A stretch of DNA of 64,000 nucleotides. Origin: Scandinavium ludwigii_A (GTDB lineage: Bacteria > Pseudomonadota > Gammaproteobacteria > Enterobacterales > Enterobacteriaceae). The stretch spans positions 3,658,001-3,722,000 of the forward strand of contig CP191518.1 in assembly GCA_050516505.1 (NCBI GenBank). The letters are read 5' to 3'. The notes below the pieces were generated by a model. The model was not told the DNA's origin. It searched no databases and worked only from the letters and a program-made list of their open reading frames with translations. Position 1 is the first letter of the stretch. Each line of letters opens with the position of its first letter. Made by a program: the position numbers and the translations under genes. This document shows positions 48,222 to 57,757 of this stretch, piece after piece.

Positions 48222-48422
48222 GTGGAAAAGTATTGTGAGTTAATACGCAAGCGGTATGCGGAAATCGCCAGCGGAGACCTGGGGTATATACCTGATTCGC
48301 TGGGTTGTGTGCTAAAAGTATTGAATGAAGTGGCGTCAGATGACGCGATTTCAGAGTCGGTCAGGGAAAAAGCGGCCTTTGCGGCGGCAAACTTACTGGT
48401 GAGCGATTATGTCAATGAATGA
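48222..48422 (+). CDS. yaeP: Small conserved protein YaeP
   Basis: 66 residues from a GTG start behind a strong AGGAGGG; the overlapping ATG two bases earlier is out of frame. Same start and length as E. coli YaeP. Function unknown; the last 14 bases overlap the rof start. The 195-base gap before it shows TATGGTATAGTCA, a probable promoter. Confidence 0.93.
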   Translation: MEKYCELIRKRYAEIASGDLGYIPDSLGCVLKVLNEVASDDAISESVREKAAFAAANLLVSDYVNE

Positions 48423-48669
48423 GTCTTATCAACCCATCAACTGTGATGACTATGACAATCTCGAAATCGCCTGTCAGAACCATCTCGTTTTGGCGCTGGA
48501 GCTGAAAGATGGCGAAGTGCTGAAGGCGAAAGCAAACGATCTAGTCTCACGCAAAAACGTTGAGTACCTTGTCGTTGAATCCTCAGGCGAAAGCCGCGAG
48601 CTGCGACTCGACAAGATAGCCAGCTTTAGCCACCCGGATATCGGTACCGTGGTGGTAAGCGAAGAGTAA
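48409..48669 (+). CDS. rof: Rho inhibitor Rof (YaeO)
   Basis: 86 residues here; the ATG two codons later gives the 84-residue form known from E. coli. The first ATG is nearer to the GGTGAG site and is kept. Small Sm-like beta barrel (YLVVESSGESRELRLDKIASF) that binds Rho and blocks its RNA entry. Overlaps the yaeP 3' end. Confidence 0.95.
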   Translation: MSMNESYQPINCDDYDNLEIACQNHLVLALELKDGEVLKAKANDLVSRKNVEYLVVESSGESRELRLDKIASFSHPDIGTVVVSEE

Positions 48670-48676
48670 TCCGCAG

Positions 48677-48704
48677 ACGGGCAGTGCTACTGCCCGTTTT
48701 TTTG
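48677..48704. terminator. Terminator of rof, inside the end of tilS
   Basis: ACGGGCAG-TGCTA-CTGCCCGT followed by TTTTTT on the plus strand. The last codons and stop of the convergent tilS lie within the stem. Confidence 0.9.
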
Positions 48705-49988
48705 TCTGATAATGGCCAAACCCACTTCCTCTTCCCTACACTGTCCATCGAGCGTCACAAAATATCCCACCGCTGCAATTAACGTCTCATTAAAATAAAG
48801 CAGCGGTGTGGTTTCCCTTAACCACGGCGCAACGCCCATCTCCTGCCAGATTTTTTTCAGCTTACGCCCGCCGCTGCGCCCGACAATATGCAACGTACCC
48901 GACGCGGTATAACGCACGCTAACGTGCTCATCGGCATGCGGCGCGCGGATATCTTTTCCCTCACTGCATCGAAGCGTATCGCCGTTGGGTAGCAACAGCG
49001 GTTGAGTAAGGTCAGTCCACTCAAGCTGGGCGGCATTTTGCCGTTCGTATGTCGGGACCCACCACAGCTGCTGCTGATAGCGTCGAACCTCGAAATCGCC
49101 CAAGCGCACCAGCGGATTCGCATCATCACGCGCCAACGCTACTTCCTGCCAGAGTCGTTCCAGCATCGCACGCGACGGCATCATCGCCTGATGCCCCGCC
49201 AACCAGCGACGAAGCAACGCCCCGCGGCGGGATTCGCTCACCTTCAACAGCGGTTCGATGGCGAGCTGCCCTTGCGTACCGGTGAGCGTAGCCAGTTCTT
49301 CGGCCAGCAGCTCATCCAGCAATTGTTCCTGCTCCCCGCACAATGCCGCGCTACGTGCCGCCGCGTCGGCAAAATGCGGCCAACGTTCCGTCAGCAATGG
49401 CACCACCCGCAGGCGGAGGAAGTTACGATCGTATGCGTCGTCGCCATTACTTTCATCTTCAATCCAGCATAACCGGTGTTCGGCCGCCCACTGTTCAAGC
49501 GAATCTCTGCGAACATTGAGCAACGGCCGCAGCAGCGTGGTATCGGCAAAGGCCGATTTTACAGACATACCAGACAGGCCCGCCGGACCGCTCCCGCGCT
49601 TGAGCGCTAACAGCAACGTTTCACACTGATCGTCCAAATGCTGCGCCGTGACCAGCGCTTCGCCCGGCTGCAATGCCGTTCGGAAAGCGTCGTAGCGCGC
49701 TTCACGGGCGTGAGCTTCTACGCCAAGACCCTCATCTGCCAGTGTCACTCTGACCACGTCCAGCGGCACTTCCAAACCGGTACAAACCTGCTGACAATGT
49801 ACAACCCAGGCATCTGCGTTCGCACTCAGCCCATGATGAACGTGGATAGCGCGTAGCCTGACGTCAGGTGATTGTTCTCGCCAGCAAGCCAGCTGATGCA
49901 AAAGGACCGTTGAATCCAGGCCGCCGCTGAAGGCGACCAGAAAATGTCGGTAAGGTTGTAGCGCGTCGATGACAGATTTCAGGCTCAT
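48687..49988 (-). CDS. tilS: tRNA(Ile)-lysidine synthase
   Basis: 433 residues. PP-loop ATPase motif SGGLDS (about 20-25) in the N-terminal domain, then the TilS-specific middle and C-terminal domains (GRSGGRKLKKIWQEMGVAPW near 374-393). It converts the wobble C of tRNA-Ile(CAU) to lysidine so that it reads AUA. Start is 3 bases from the yaeR stop. Confidence 0.97.
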   Translation of the reverse strand: MSLKSVIDALQPYRHFLVAFSGGLDSTVLLHQLACWREQSPDVRLRAIHVHHGLSANADAWVVHCQQVCTGLEVPLDVVRVTLADEGLGVEAHAREARYDAFRTALQPGEALVTAQHLDDQCETLLLALKRGSGPAGLSGMSVKSAFADTTLLRPLLNVRRDSLEQWAAEHRLCWIEDESNGDDAYDRNFLRLRVVPLLTERWPHFADAAARSAALCGEQEQLLDELLAEELATLTGTQGQLAIEPLLKVSESRRGALLRRWLAGHQAMMPSRAMLERLWQEVALARDDANPLVRLGDFEVRRYQQQLWWVPTYERQNAAQLEWTDLTQPLLLPNGDTLRCSEGKDIRAPHADEHVSVRYTASGTLHIVGRSGGRKLKKIWQEMGVAPWLRETTPLLYFNETLIAAVGYFVTLDGQCREEEVGLAIIRQKNGQ

Positions 49989-49991
49989 GAG

Positions 49992-50381
49992 TTATTGCTG
50001 ATACAGCTCCAGCGGCAGTCCGTCCGGATCGCTAAAGAAAGTAAAGCGGCGGTCGGTAAACGGATCGATTCGAATCGCCTCACATTTCACACCGTGGCTT
50101 TCGAGATGGGCAACGGAGGCATCGAGGTCATCCACGCTAAAGGCCAGATGGCGCAGGCCGCACGCTTCAGGGCGTGAGGGACGCGCAGGTGGAAACGGAA
50201 AAGAAAACAGCTCGATAGTGTACTGGCCATTAAGCGCCAGATCGCCTTTCCAGGAATCCCGCTCTTCACGATAAAACTCGTCCTGCAGGGTGAAGCCCAG
50301 AATATCGCAGTAGAACGCCTTACTGTTGGCGTAGTTGCTTGCGATGATGGCGATGTGGTGAACCTGTTTTAAACCCAGCAT
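49992..50381 (-). CDS. yaeR: VOC-family protein YaeR (GloA2)
   Basis: 129 residues, vicinal-oxygen-chelate fold with HHIAIIASNY (metal His), ELFSF, LRHLAFSVDD and LPLELYQQ. Lactoylglutathione lyase-like; activity not established. AGGAG precedes the start. Confidence 0.93.
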   Translation of the reverse strand: MLGLKQVHHIAIIASNYANSKAFYCDILGFTLQDEFYREERDSWKGDLALNGQYTIELFSFPFPPARPSRPEACGLRHLAFSVDDLDASVAHLESHGVKCEAIRIDPFTDRRFTFFSDPDGLPLELYQQ

Positions 50382-50441
50382 GTTTTCTCCTTATTGATAT
50401 CCGCAGCACGTTACCTGTGGCGAGCCGCCTGACGCAAGACA

Positions 50442-52580
50442 TCAGGCCTCTTTTAAGACTCGTACCCAGTACACACCCTCTTCATCACGCTTCGCGCCGT
50501 GGATATCGGTTTCAAAGCCAGGATAATGACGCCCAATGGAGCACAGCATCAGCAGGAAATCGAGCACCGCCCGGCTTTCCTCAGTGATCACCTCTCCCGG
50601 CATCAGCAGTGGGACACCTGGCGGATACGGCAGGATCATGTTCGCCGATACGCGGCCCACCAGCTGCTCTATCTGGATTGTTTCCACCTCGCCTTTGATC
50701 TGCCGCTGCCAGGCTTTGTGCGGTGTCATTTTCATTTCTGGCAGCACGTCGAACGCGCGCAGCATCAGATGTGAAAGCTGATGCTGGCAGATAAGCTTGT
50801 GGATCCCCTGCGCCAGATCCTGAATACGCATATTACGGTAGAAATCAGGATCTTCAGCATACAGATCCGGCAGCATGTTTTTGACCCGTAAATTCAGATC
50901 GTAGGAGCGCTTAAACTCCGTCAGGCCCCGCAGCAGGCCCATCGCCCGGGTTTTGTCGATCCCAATGCTGAACAAGAACAGCAAATTATACGGCCCGGTT
51001 TTTTCAACCACCACGCCTCGCTCATCGAGGAATTTCGCCACCAGCGCCGCCGGGATCCCCTCTTCGCTCATGTTGCCCTGTTCGTCCATCCCCGGCGTCA
51101 GGATCGTGACTTTCACCGGATCGAGGAACATATGATCCGCATCGGCATCGGCAAATCCGTGCCAATCTTCCCCAGGCGACACCGGCCAGCATTCGGCTTC
51201 ATCCACCTTTTCCGGCTGCCAGATATCGAAGAACCAGCCGTCAGACTCTTCGCGCAGACGTTGCACCTCTTTACGGAAATGCAGTGCGCGTTCAACGGAA
51301 CGGTTAATCAGGCGCTTGCCCGGATTTCCGCGCAGCATCGCCGCGGCGGTTTCAATCGAGGCAACAATCGGGTAACTCGGCGACGTCGAGGTGTGCATCA
51401 TAAAGGCTTCATTGAAGGTATCTTCGTCATAGTCGCCTTTGATGTGGATAAGCGACGCCTGCGACAGCGCTGCCAACATTTTATGGGTGGATTGCGTTTC
51501 GTAGATAACTTTTCCCGGCACGCGATCGCCACTCATCCCACTTTTACCGTCATAAATCGCATGAAAATGGGTGTACGGCACCCATGCAGAATCGAAATGA
51601 ATCGACGGCACGTCGAGGGTTTCTTTAATCCAGGTGGTGTTATACAGCAGGCCGTCATAGGTGGAATTGGTAATAACTGCGTGAACCGGCCATTCAGCCC
51701 CAACAGTGGCGCTGACTTTTTGCGTGATGCTGTCGCGGGTAAACTCCCGCTTCGGGATCCCGCCCAGTATACCGAGCGCATTGCGGGTCGGCTTCAGCCA
51801 CAGCGGCACTACGTCGCTCATCATCAGTAAATGCGCCAGCGACTTATGACAGTTACGGTCAATCAGCAGCGTACTTCCCGTCGGCGCGGCATACATGCCA
51901 ACGATTTTGTTCGATGTCGACGTGCCATTGGTCACCATGTAGCTCTGCTCGGCACCAAACGTACGTGCGATATACTCTTCCGCTTCCAGATGCGGGCCGG
52001 TGTGATCGAGCAGCGAGCCCAGCTCAGTCACCGATATCGAAACATCGGCCTTTAGTGTATTGCCGCCGAAGAAGTCGTAAAACAGGCAGCCCACCGGGCT
52101 TTTCTGATACGCGGTGCCCGCCATGTGTCCTGGCGTACAGAAGGTGTATTTCCCCTCTTTCACATAATTAAACAGCGCCCGGGTAAACGGCGGAGTGATG
52201 TTGTCGAGGTATTCGGTTGTGTACTGGCGTATGCGCGTGGCGATGTCTTCTTCCGCACCCAGTGCGTACTCAAAGAACCACAGCGCCATGCGCATATCGT
52301 TAACGCTGACATCCAGTGTGGAATGGGTGTTGATGAAAGCGTAGAGCGGCAAATATTCGTTGAGCTGATTGATATCGCGGCACAACTCTTCACCGTATTC
52401 GTCCCAGTCGAAGATAACCCCGCAGATACGCGGATTTTGCTCAATGAACTTGATGAGGTCGGCGCTGTTTTGCGGCCAGATAATTTTGAATCCCTGCTGC
52501 GTCAGCGACGCTTCCAGGTCCTTAATCGGCTGATCTTTATGGTAGACGCCGTGCGGCCCCATGATGGCGATAATATTCAC
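50442..52580 (-). CDS. ldcC: Constitutive lysine decarboxylase
   Basis: 712 residues, fold type I PLP decarboxylase: N-terminal response-regulator-like wing domain (about 1-130), PLP-binding His-Lys in TQSTHKMLAAL (Lys near 367), C-terminal domain. Makes cadaverine. Identity as LdcC rather than CadA rests on the accA/yaeR neighbourhood and on the absence of cadB/cadC. It may contribute at neutral pH. Confidence 0.95.
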   Translation of the reverse strand: MNIIAIMGPHGVYHKDQPIKDLEASLTQQGFKIIWPQNSADLIKFIEQNPRICGVIFDWDEYGEELCRDINQLNEYLPLYAFINTHSTLDVSVNDMRMALWFFEYALGAEEDIATRIRQYTTEYLDNITPPFTRALFNYVKEGKYTFCTPGHMAGTAYQKSPVGCLFYDFFGGNTLKADVSISVTELGSLLDHTGPHLEAEEYIARTFGAEQSYMVTNGTSTSNKIVGMYAAPTGSTLLIDRNCHKSLAHLLMMSDVVPLWLKPTRNALGILGGIPKREFTRDSITQKVSATVGAEWPVHAVITNSTYDGLLYNTTWIKETLDVPSIHFDSAWVPYTHFHAIYDGKSGMSGDRVPGKVIYETQSTHKMLAALSQASLIHIKGDYDEDTFNEAFMMHTSTSPSYPIVASIETAAAMLRGNPGKRLINRSVERALHFRKEVQRLREESDGWFFDIWQPEKVDEAECWPVSPGEDWHGFADADADHMFLDPVKVTILTPGMDEQGNMSEEGIPAALVAKFLDERGVVVEKTGPYNLLFLFSIGIDKTRAMGLLRGLTEFKRSYDLNLRVKNMLPDLYAEDPDFYRNMRIQDLAQGIHKLICQHQLSHLMLRAFDVLPEMKMTPHKAWQRQIKGEVETIQIEQLVGRVSANMILPYPPGVPLLMPGEVITEESRAVLDFLLMLCSIGRHYPGFETDIHGAKRDEEGVYWVRVLKEA

Positions 52581-52639
52581 GCATTCCTCCTGGAAAAAAA
52601 CCTGTGCTAATCATAGCGCAGCTGAACCGCAGGTATAAA

Positions 52640-52667
52640 AAAAGCCACACAGTGTGTGGCTTTTTCA
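52640..52667 (-). terminator. Terminator between accA and ldcC
   Basis: AAAGCCACACA and TGTGTGGCTTTTT form a symmetrical stem with A- and T-runs. On the minus strand it follows accA. Confidence 0.85.
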
Positions 52668-52682
52668 GAGCACTCTATACGC

Positions 52683-53642
52683 TTATGCGTAGCCGTAGCT
52701 CATCAGACGCTGATAGCGACGGTTGAGCAGATCTTCGGTGCTCAGCACGTCCAGGTCTTCCAGATCAGCCAACAGCTGGGCTTTCAGGCTGGCAGCCATC
52801 GCTTCCGGCTTACGATGTGCGCCACCCAGTGGTTCCGGGATAACGGTATCGATAAGTTTCAGCTCTTTCAGACGCGGCGCGATAATGCCCATCGCTTCAG
52901 CAGCCAATGGCGCTTTGTCAGCGCTTTTCCACAGAATGGAGGCGCAACCTTCCGGAGAGATAACGGAATAGGTGCTGTACTGCAGCATATTCACTTTATC
53001 GCCCACACCGATTGCCAGCGCACCACCGGAACCGCCTTCACCGATAACGGTGCAGATTACCGGCACCTTCAGGCGAGACATTTCACGCAGGTTGCGGGCG
53101 ATCGCTTCAGACTGACCGCGCTCTTCCGCGCCCACGCCAGGGTATGCGCCCGGGGTGTCGATGAAGGTCACGATTGGCATCTTGAAGCGTTCAGCCATTT
53201 CCATCAGGCGCAGCGCTTTGCGGTAGCCTTCCGGTGCCGGCATACCGAAGTTGCGGCGAATTTTCTCTTTGGTTTCACGGCCTTTCTGATGGCCAATGAC
53301 CATCACCGGGCGCCCCTCCAGACGTGCGATACCGCCGACGATAGCTTTGTCGTCGGCATAGGCACGATCGCCTGCCAGCTCGTCAAACTCATCGAACGCC
53401 AGACGCAGATAATCCAGGGTATATGGGCGCTGCGGATGGCGTGCCAGCTGGGCCACTTGCCATGCACCAAGATCGGCGAAAATTTTACGTGTCAGTTCTA
53501 CGCTTTTTTCACGCAGACGATGCACTTCTTCGTCGATGTTAATATCCAGTTTTTCATCCTGACGGCCCACGGCGGTCAGAGAATCGATTTTCGCTTCCAG
53601 CTCTGCAATCGGCTGTTCGAAATCAAGGAAATTCAGACTCAT
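52683..53642 (-). CDS. accA: Acetyl-CoA carboxylase, carboxyltransferase alpha
   Basis: 319 residues, the E. coli length. Crotonase-like fold with ERGQSEAIARNLREM and the oxyanion region EGGSGGALAIGVGD (from about 204). Partner of AccD in malonyl-CoA formation. Starts 12 bases after dnaE. Confidence 0.98.
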   Translation of the reverse strand: MSLNFLDFEQPIAELEAKIDSLTAVGRQDEKLDINIDEEVHRLREKSVELTRKIFADLGAWQVAQLARHPQRPYTLDYLRLAFDEFDELAGDRAYADDKAIVGGIARLEGRPVMVIGHQKGRETKEKIRRNFGMPAPEGYRKALRLMEMAERFKMPIVTFIDTPGAYPGVGAEERGQSEAIARNLREMSRLKVPVICTVIGEGGSGGALAIGVGDKVNMLQYSTYSVISPEGCASILWKSADKAPLAAEAMGIIAPRLKELKLIDTVIPEPLGGAHRKPEAMAASLKAQLLADLEDLDVLSTEDLLNRRYQRLMSYGYA

Positions 53643-53654
53643 AGTATTCCTGTA

Positions 53655-56600
53655 TTAGTCAAACTCCAGTTCCACCTGCTCCGACCCAATGAGGCCACGC
53701 AACTCGTTCAGTAAACGGTCGCTCGGAGAAACACGCCAGGTCGCGCCAAAACGCAGCCGTGCGCGTGCATCCGCCCTCTGATAGTAGAGATGTACTGGAA
53801 TTGTCCCCGAACGATGGGGTTCCAGAGACTGACGGAGACGGTTTAAAAGCTGGTCATCAATTTGCCTGTCCGTCAGCGAGATAGCAAGCCCGCGAGCATA
53901 TTTTTCCCGGGCTTCGTCAATGTCCATAACTTCACGGGCGGTCATTTTAAGCCCCCCGCTGAAGTCATCAAAGCTGACCTGTCCGCTGACGATAAGTATG
54001 CGGTCTTTTTCCAGCAAATGCTGGTATTTATCCAGCGCGTCGGTGAACAACATCACCTCCAGCCGCCCGGAACGGTCATCCAACGTACAGATGCCGATAC
54101 GATTGCCTCGCTTGGTGACCATTACCCGCGAAGCAATCACGAGCCCCGCCGCCGTGGTCACTTTACCACGATCGGTCGGATGCATGTCTTTAAGCCTCAG
54201 GCCGCCGACATAGCGCTCAATTTCTCTGAGATACTGGGTTATCGGGTGGCCAGTCAGGTATAAGCCCAACGTTTCCCGTTCGCCATCCAGTACAATTTGT
54301 TCCGGCCACGGCTGGCAGCTGGCGTAGGATTGTTCCACTTGCTCCGGCTCATCGGCCAGAACGCCAAACATATCCGCCTGGCCAATGGCTTCGGCTTTGG
54401 CATGCTGATCTGCCGCTTTTAATGCGTCAGGCAGCGAGTTTGCCAGCGCCGCGCGGTGCGGCCCGAGGCGATCAAACGCCCCGGACATGATCAGTTTTTC
54501 CAGCACGCGTTTGTTGAGCTTTTTAGTGTCTACGCGGGCGCAGAGGTCAAACAGCTCGCGGAAATAACCGCCTTCATTACGTGCTTCAAGGATCGCTTCA
54601 ATCGGGCCTTCACCGACGCCTTTAATCGCACCGATCCCGTATACGATTTCCCCTTCGTCATTGACGTGGAAATGATACAGCCCGGAGTTGATATCTGGTG
54701 GCAGAATTTTCAGCCCCATGCGCCAGCATTCATCCACCAGCCCGACCACTTTCTCGGTGTTATCCATATCGGCCGTCATCACCGCCGCCATAAACTCAGC
54801 CGGATAATGCGCCTTCAGCCACAGCGTCTGGTAAGACACCAGCGCGTAGGCCGCGGAGTGGGATTTGTTAAAGCCGTACCCGGCGAATTTCTCCACCAGG
54901 TCGAAGATTTTCATCGACAGTTCGCCGTCGACGCCGTTGTTGATGGCACCTTCTTCGAAGGTGCCACGCTGCTTAGCCATCTCTTCGGGCTTTTTCTTGC
55001 CCATCGCACGACGCAGCATATCCGCGCCGCCGAGGGTATAACCCGACAGTACCTGGGCAATCTGCATAACCTGTTCCTGGTACAGGATAATGCCGTAAGT
55101 CGGCTCCAGTACGGGTTTCAGGCTTTCGTGCTGCCATTGTACGTCAGGATACGAAATCTCTTCGCGTCCGTGCTTACGGTCGATAAAGTTATCTACCATG
55201 CCGGACTGCAGCGGCCCCGGACGGAACAGGGCCACCAGGGCAATCATATCTTCGAAACAGTCGGGCTGCAGACGCTTAATCAAGTCTTTCATGCCGCGAG
55301 ATTCAAGCTGGAACACCGCGGTGGTTTCCGAGCGTTGCAGCATGTCGAAGCTTTTCTTATCTTCCAGCGGGATAGCGGCGATATCAATCGGCTCTAAGCC
55401 CTGCTTCGCACGACGCGGGTTGATCATCTTCAACGCCCAGTCGATGATCGTCAGCGTTCGCAGCCCCAGGAAGTCAAACTTGACCAGCCCGGCATATTCC
55501 ACGTCGTTTTTATCGAACTGGGTTACCGGATGTAGCCCAGATTCATCGCAGTACAGCGGGGCAAAGTCGGTAATTTTGGTCGGCGCGATAACCACGCCCC
55601 CGGCGTGCTTACCAGCGTTACGGGTGACCCCTTCGAGCTGACGAGCCATGTCAATCAGCCCGCGAACCTCTTCATCTGCCTCGTAGATTTCCGGCAACTG
55701 TGGTTCAGCTTCAAAGGCTTTGGCAAGCGTCATGCCCGGGTCAGGCGGCACCAGTTTGGAGATTCGATCGACGAAACCGTACGGGTGACCGAGCACGCGG
55801 CCCACGTCGCGGATAACCGCTTTCGCCGCCATCGTACCGAAGGTAATAATCTGCGAGACCGCATCACGACCGTACATTTCCGCCACGTGTTCGATAACCT
55901 GGTCGCGTTTCTCCATACAGAAGTCAACGTCGAAGTCGGGCATGGATACACGTTCCGGGTTGAGGAAACGTTCGAACAGCAGATCGAATTCCAGCGGATC
56001 GAGGTCGGTAATACTCAGCGCGTATGCCACCAGCGAGCCGGCACCGGACCCACGTCCCGGGCCTACAGGCACACCGTTATCCTTCGACCACTGGATAAAT
56101 TCCATTACGATAAGGAAGTATCCCGGGAACCCCATCTGGTTGATAACCTGGAGTTCGATGTCCAGACGCTCATCATACGGTGGGCGTTTTTCAGCGCGAA
56201 CGGCCGGGTCCGGGAACAGGAACTCAAGACGATCTTCCAGACCTTCTTTCGATTTCAGGACGAGGAAATCTTCGGTGGTCATATCCCCTGTAGGGAACTG
56301 CGGCAGAAAGTATTCACCAAGACGGACGGTGACATTACAGCGTTTAGCGATTTCAACGGTGTTGGCCAGCGCTTCCGGAATATCGGAAAACAGCTCGCAC
56401 ATCTCGTCTTCGTTACGCATGTACTGCTGCGCCGAATAGTTACGCGGACGCTTAGGATCGTCGAGCGTGAAACCGTCGTGAATGGCCACGCGAATTTCAT
56501 GCGCGTCGAAGTCACTGGCATCAATAAAACGTACGTCGTTGGTTGCCACAACGGGTAAACCGCGCTCTTCAGCCAGTTTTACCGCCGCGTGCAGGTAGTT

Positions 56601-57137
56601 TTCTTCATCCTGACGACCGGTACGGATCAGCTCGAGATAGTATCGGTCCGGGAAATGTTCTTCGTAGAATGCAGCACACTGTTCGGCCAGCGCCATGTTG
56701 CCACGCAACAGCGCCCGGCCTACATCGCCCATTCTGGCGCCAGACAGTAGGATCAGCCCTTCTTTCTGCTCGACCAGCCAGTCCCTGTCGATATACGGCC
56801 CTTGTGCGCCGTACCCGCGCTGATAAGCACGAGAAATCAACAACGTCAGATTCTGGTAGCCTTCGTTGTTGGTGGCAATGACCGTCAGCTGCGTCAGTTC
56901 ATCGGCAAACAGCTCGCTTTGAACGTGGAAGTCCGCACCGATAATCGGCTTTAGACCGGCTCCGTGACCCGCACCGTAGAACTTCACCAGACCGCATAGG
57001 TTGGTGAAATCGGTGATCGCCAGCGCAGGCATGCCGAGCGCGGCCGCCTTTTTCACCAGCGGCCCGGTCTTCGCCAGCCCATCAATCATGGAGTAGTCGC
57101 TATGCACCCGCAGGTGTACGAAACGTGGTTCAGCCAT
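53655..57137 (-). CDS. dnaE: DNA polymerase III alpha subunit
   Basis: 1160 residues, the E. coli length. PHP domain (about 1-280), palm with the catalytic aspartates in MPDFDVDFC (about 399-407), tau/beta-binding C-terminal region including QADMFG (about 921) as clamp-binding motif, then OB fold. Main replicative polymerase, co-transcribed with rnhB and accA. Confidence 0.98.
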   Translation of the reverse strand: MAEPRFVHLRVHSDYSMIDGLAKTGPLVKKAAALGMPALAITDFTNLCGLVKFYGAGHGAGLKPIIGADFHVQSELFADELTQLTVIATNNEGYQNLTLLISRAYQRGYGAQGPYIDRDWLVEQKEGLILLSGARMGDVGRALLRGNMALAEQCAAFYEEHFPDRYYLELIRTGRQDEENYLHAAVKLAEERGLPVVATNDVRFIDASDFDAHEIRVAIHDGFTLDDPKRPRNYSAQQYMRNEDEMCELFSDIPEALANTVEIAKRCNVTVRLGEYFLPQFPTGDMTTEDFLVLKSKEGLEDRLEFLFPDPAVRAEKRPPYDERLDIELQVINQMGFPGYFLIVMEFIQWSKDNGVPVGPGRGSGAGSLVAYALSITDLDPLEFDLLFERFLNPERVSMPDFDVDFCMEKRDQVIEHVAEMYGRDAVSQIITFGTMAAKAVIRDVGRVLGHPYGFVDRISKLVPPDPGMTLAKAFEAEPQLPEIYEADEEVRGLIDMARQLEGVTRNAGKHAGGVVIAPTKITDFAPLYCDESGLHPVTQFDKNDVEYAGLVKFDFLGLRTLTIIDWALKMINPRRAKQGLEPIDIAAIPLEDKKSFDMLQRSETTAVFQLESRGMKDLIKRLQPDCFEDMIALVALFRPGPLQSGMVDNFIDRKHGREEISYPDVQWQHESLKPVLEPTYGIILYQEQVMQIAQVLSGYTLGGADMLRRAMGKKKPEEMAKQRGTFEEGAINNGVDGELSMKIFDLVEKFAGYGFNKSHSAAYALVSYQTLWLKAHYPAEFMAAVMTADMDNTEKVVGLVDECWRMGLKILPPDINSGLYHFHVNDEGEIVYGIGAIKGVGEGPIEAILEARNEGGYFRELFDLCARVDTKKLNKRVLEKLIMSGAFDRLGPHRAALANSLPDALKAADQHAKAEAIGQADMFGVLADEPEQVEQSYASCQPWPEQIVLDGERETLGLYLTGHPITQYLREIERYVGGLRLKDMHPTDRGKVTTAAGLVIASRVMVTKRGNRIGICTLDDRSGRLEVMLFTDALDKYQHLLEKDRILIVSGQVSFDDFSGGLKMTAREVMDIDEAREKYARGLAISLTDRQIDDQLLNRLRQSLEPHRSGTIPVHLYYQRADARARLRFGATWRVSPSDRLLNELRGLIGSEQVELEFD

Positions 57138-57160
57138 CTTCAGAATCCCGCTTTACTTAT

Positions 57161-57757
57161 TCAGGCAATGCCCAGAGCGCGTTTAACAGGCCCGAAACTG
57201 CGCCGGTGGTGTTCGGTGGCGCCATGCAGAGCCAGCTTTTCCAGATGGAAAGCCGTAGGGTATCCCTTATGCTGCGCGAAGCCATATTCGGGGAAGGTCA
57301 TGTCCAGCGCGGCCATTTCCGCATCGCGGGACACTTTCGCCAGAATAGATGCAGCACTGATTTCCGCCACCCGGCTGTCGCCTTTGACGACCGCCAATGA
57401 CGGTACCGGCAGTGCCGGACAGCGATTGCCGTCAATCAACACGTATTCCGGTGAAATATGCAGGCCTGCTACGGCGCGCTGCATCGCCAGCATTGTGGCA
57501 TGCAGAATGTTGAGTTCGTCGATTTCGTGCGGCTCCGCACGACCCAGGCTCCAGCTTAGCGCCTTCTCCTTGATTTCATCGAATAGCGCCAAGCGGCGTT
57601 TTTCACTCAATTTTTTGGAATCATTCAAACCGATAATCGGCCGGGCCGGATCAAGGATTACCGCAGCGGTAACCACTGCGCCCACTAACGGACCGCGGCC
57701 CACTTCGTCGACACCCGCCACCAAATGGGTGTGCGGATAGATAAAGATGTCTGTCAT
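57161..57757 (-). CDS. rnhB: Ribonuclease HII
   Basis: 198 residues. GVDEVGRGPLVG (Asp and Glu near 16-17) and the later catalytic Asp in LIDGN (near 108). Removes single ribonucleotides in DNA. Overlaps lpxB by four bases. Confidence 0.97.
   Translation of the reverse strand: MTDIFIYPHTHLVAGVDEVGRGPLVGAVVTAAVILDPARPIIGLNDSKKLSEKRRLALFDEIKEKALSWSLGRAEPHEIDELNILHATMLAMQRAVAGLHISPEYVLIDGNRCPALPVPSLAVVKGDSRVAEISAASILAKVSRDAEMAALDMTFPEYGFAQHKGYPTAFHLEKLALHGATEHHRRSFGPVKRALGIA

Noticed and set aside
54456..56558. Long plus-strand frames opposite dnaE, and similar ones opposite fadE, proS, bamA and others
   Set aside because: Shadow frames of GC-rich coding sequence; Cys/His/Arg/Gln-rich with no domain and no start signals.
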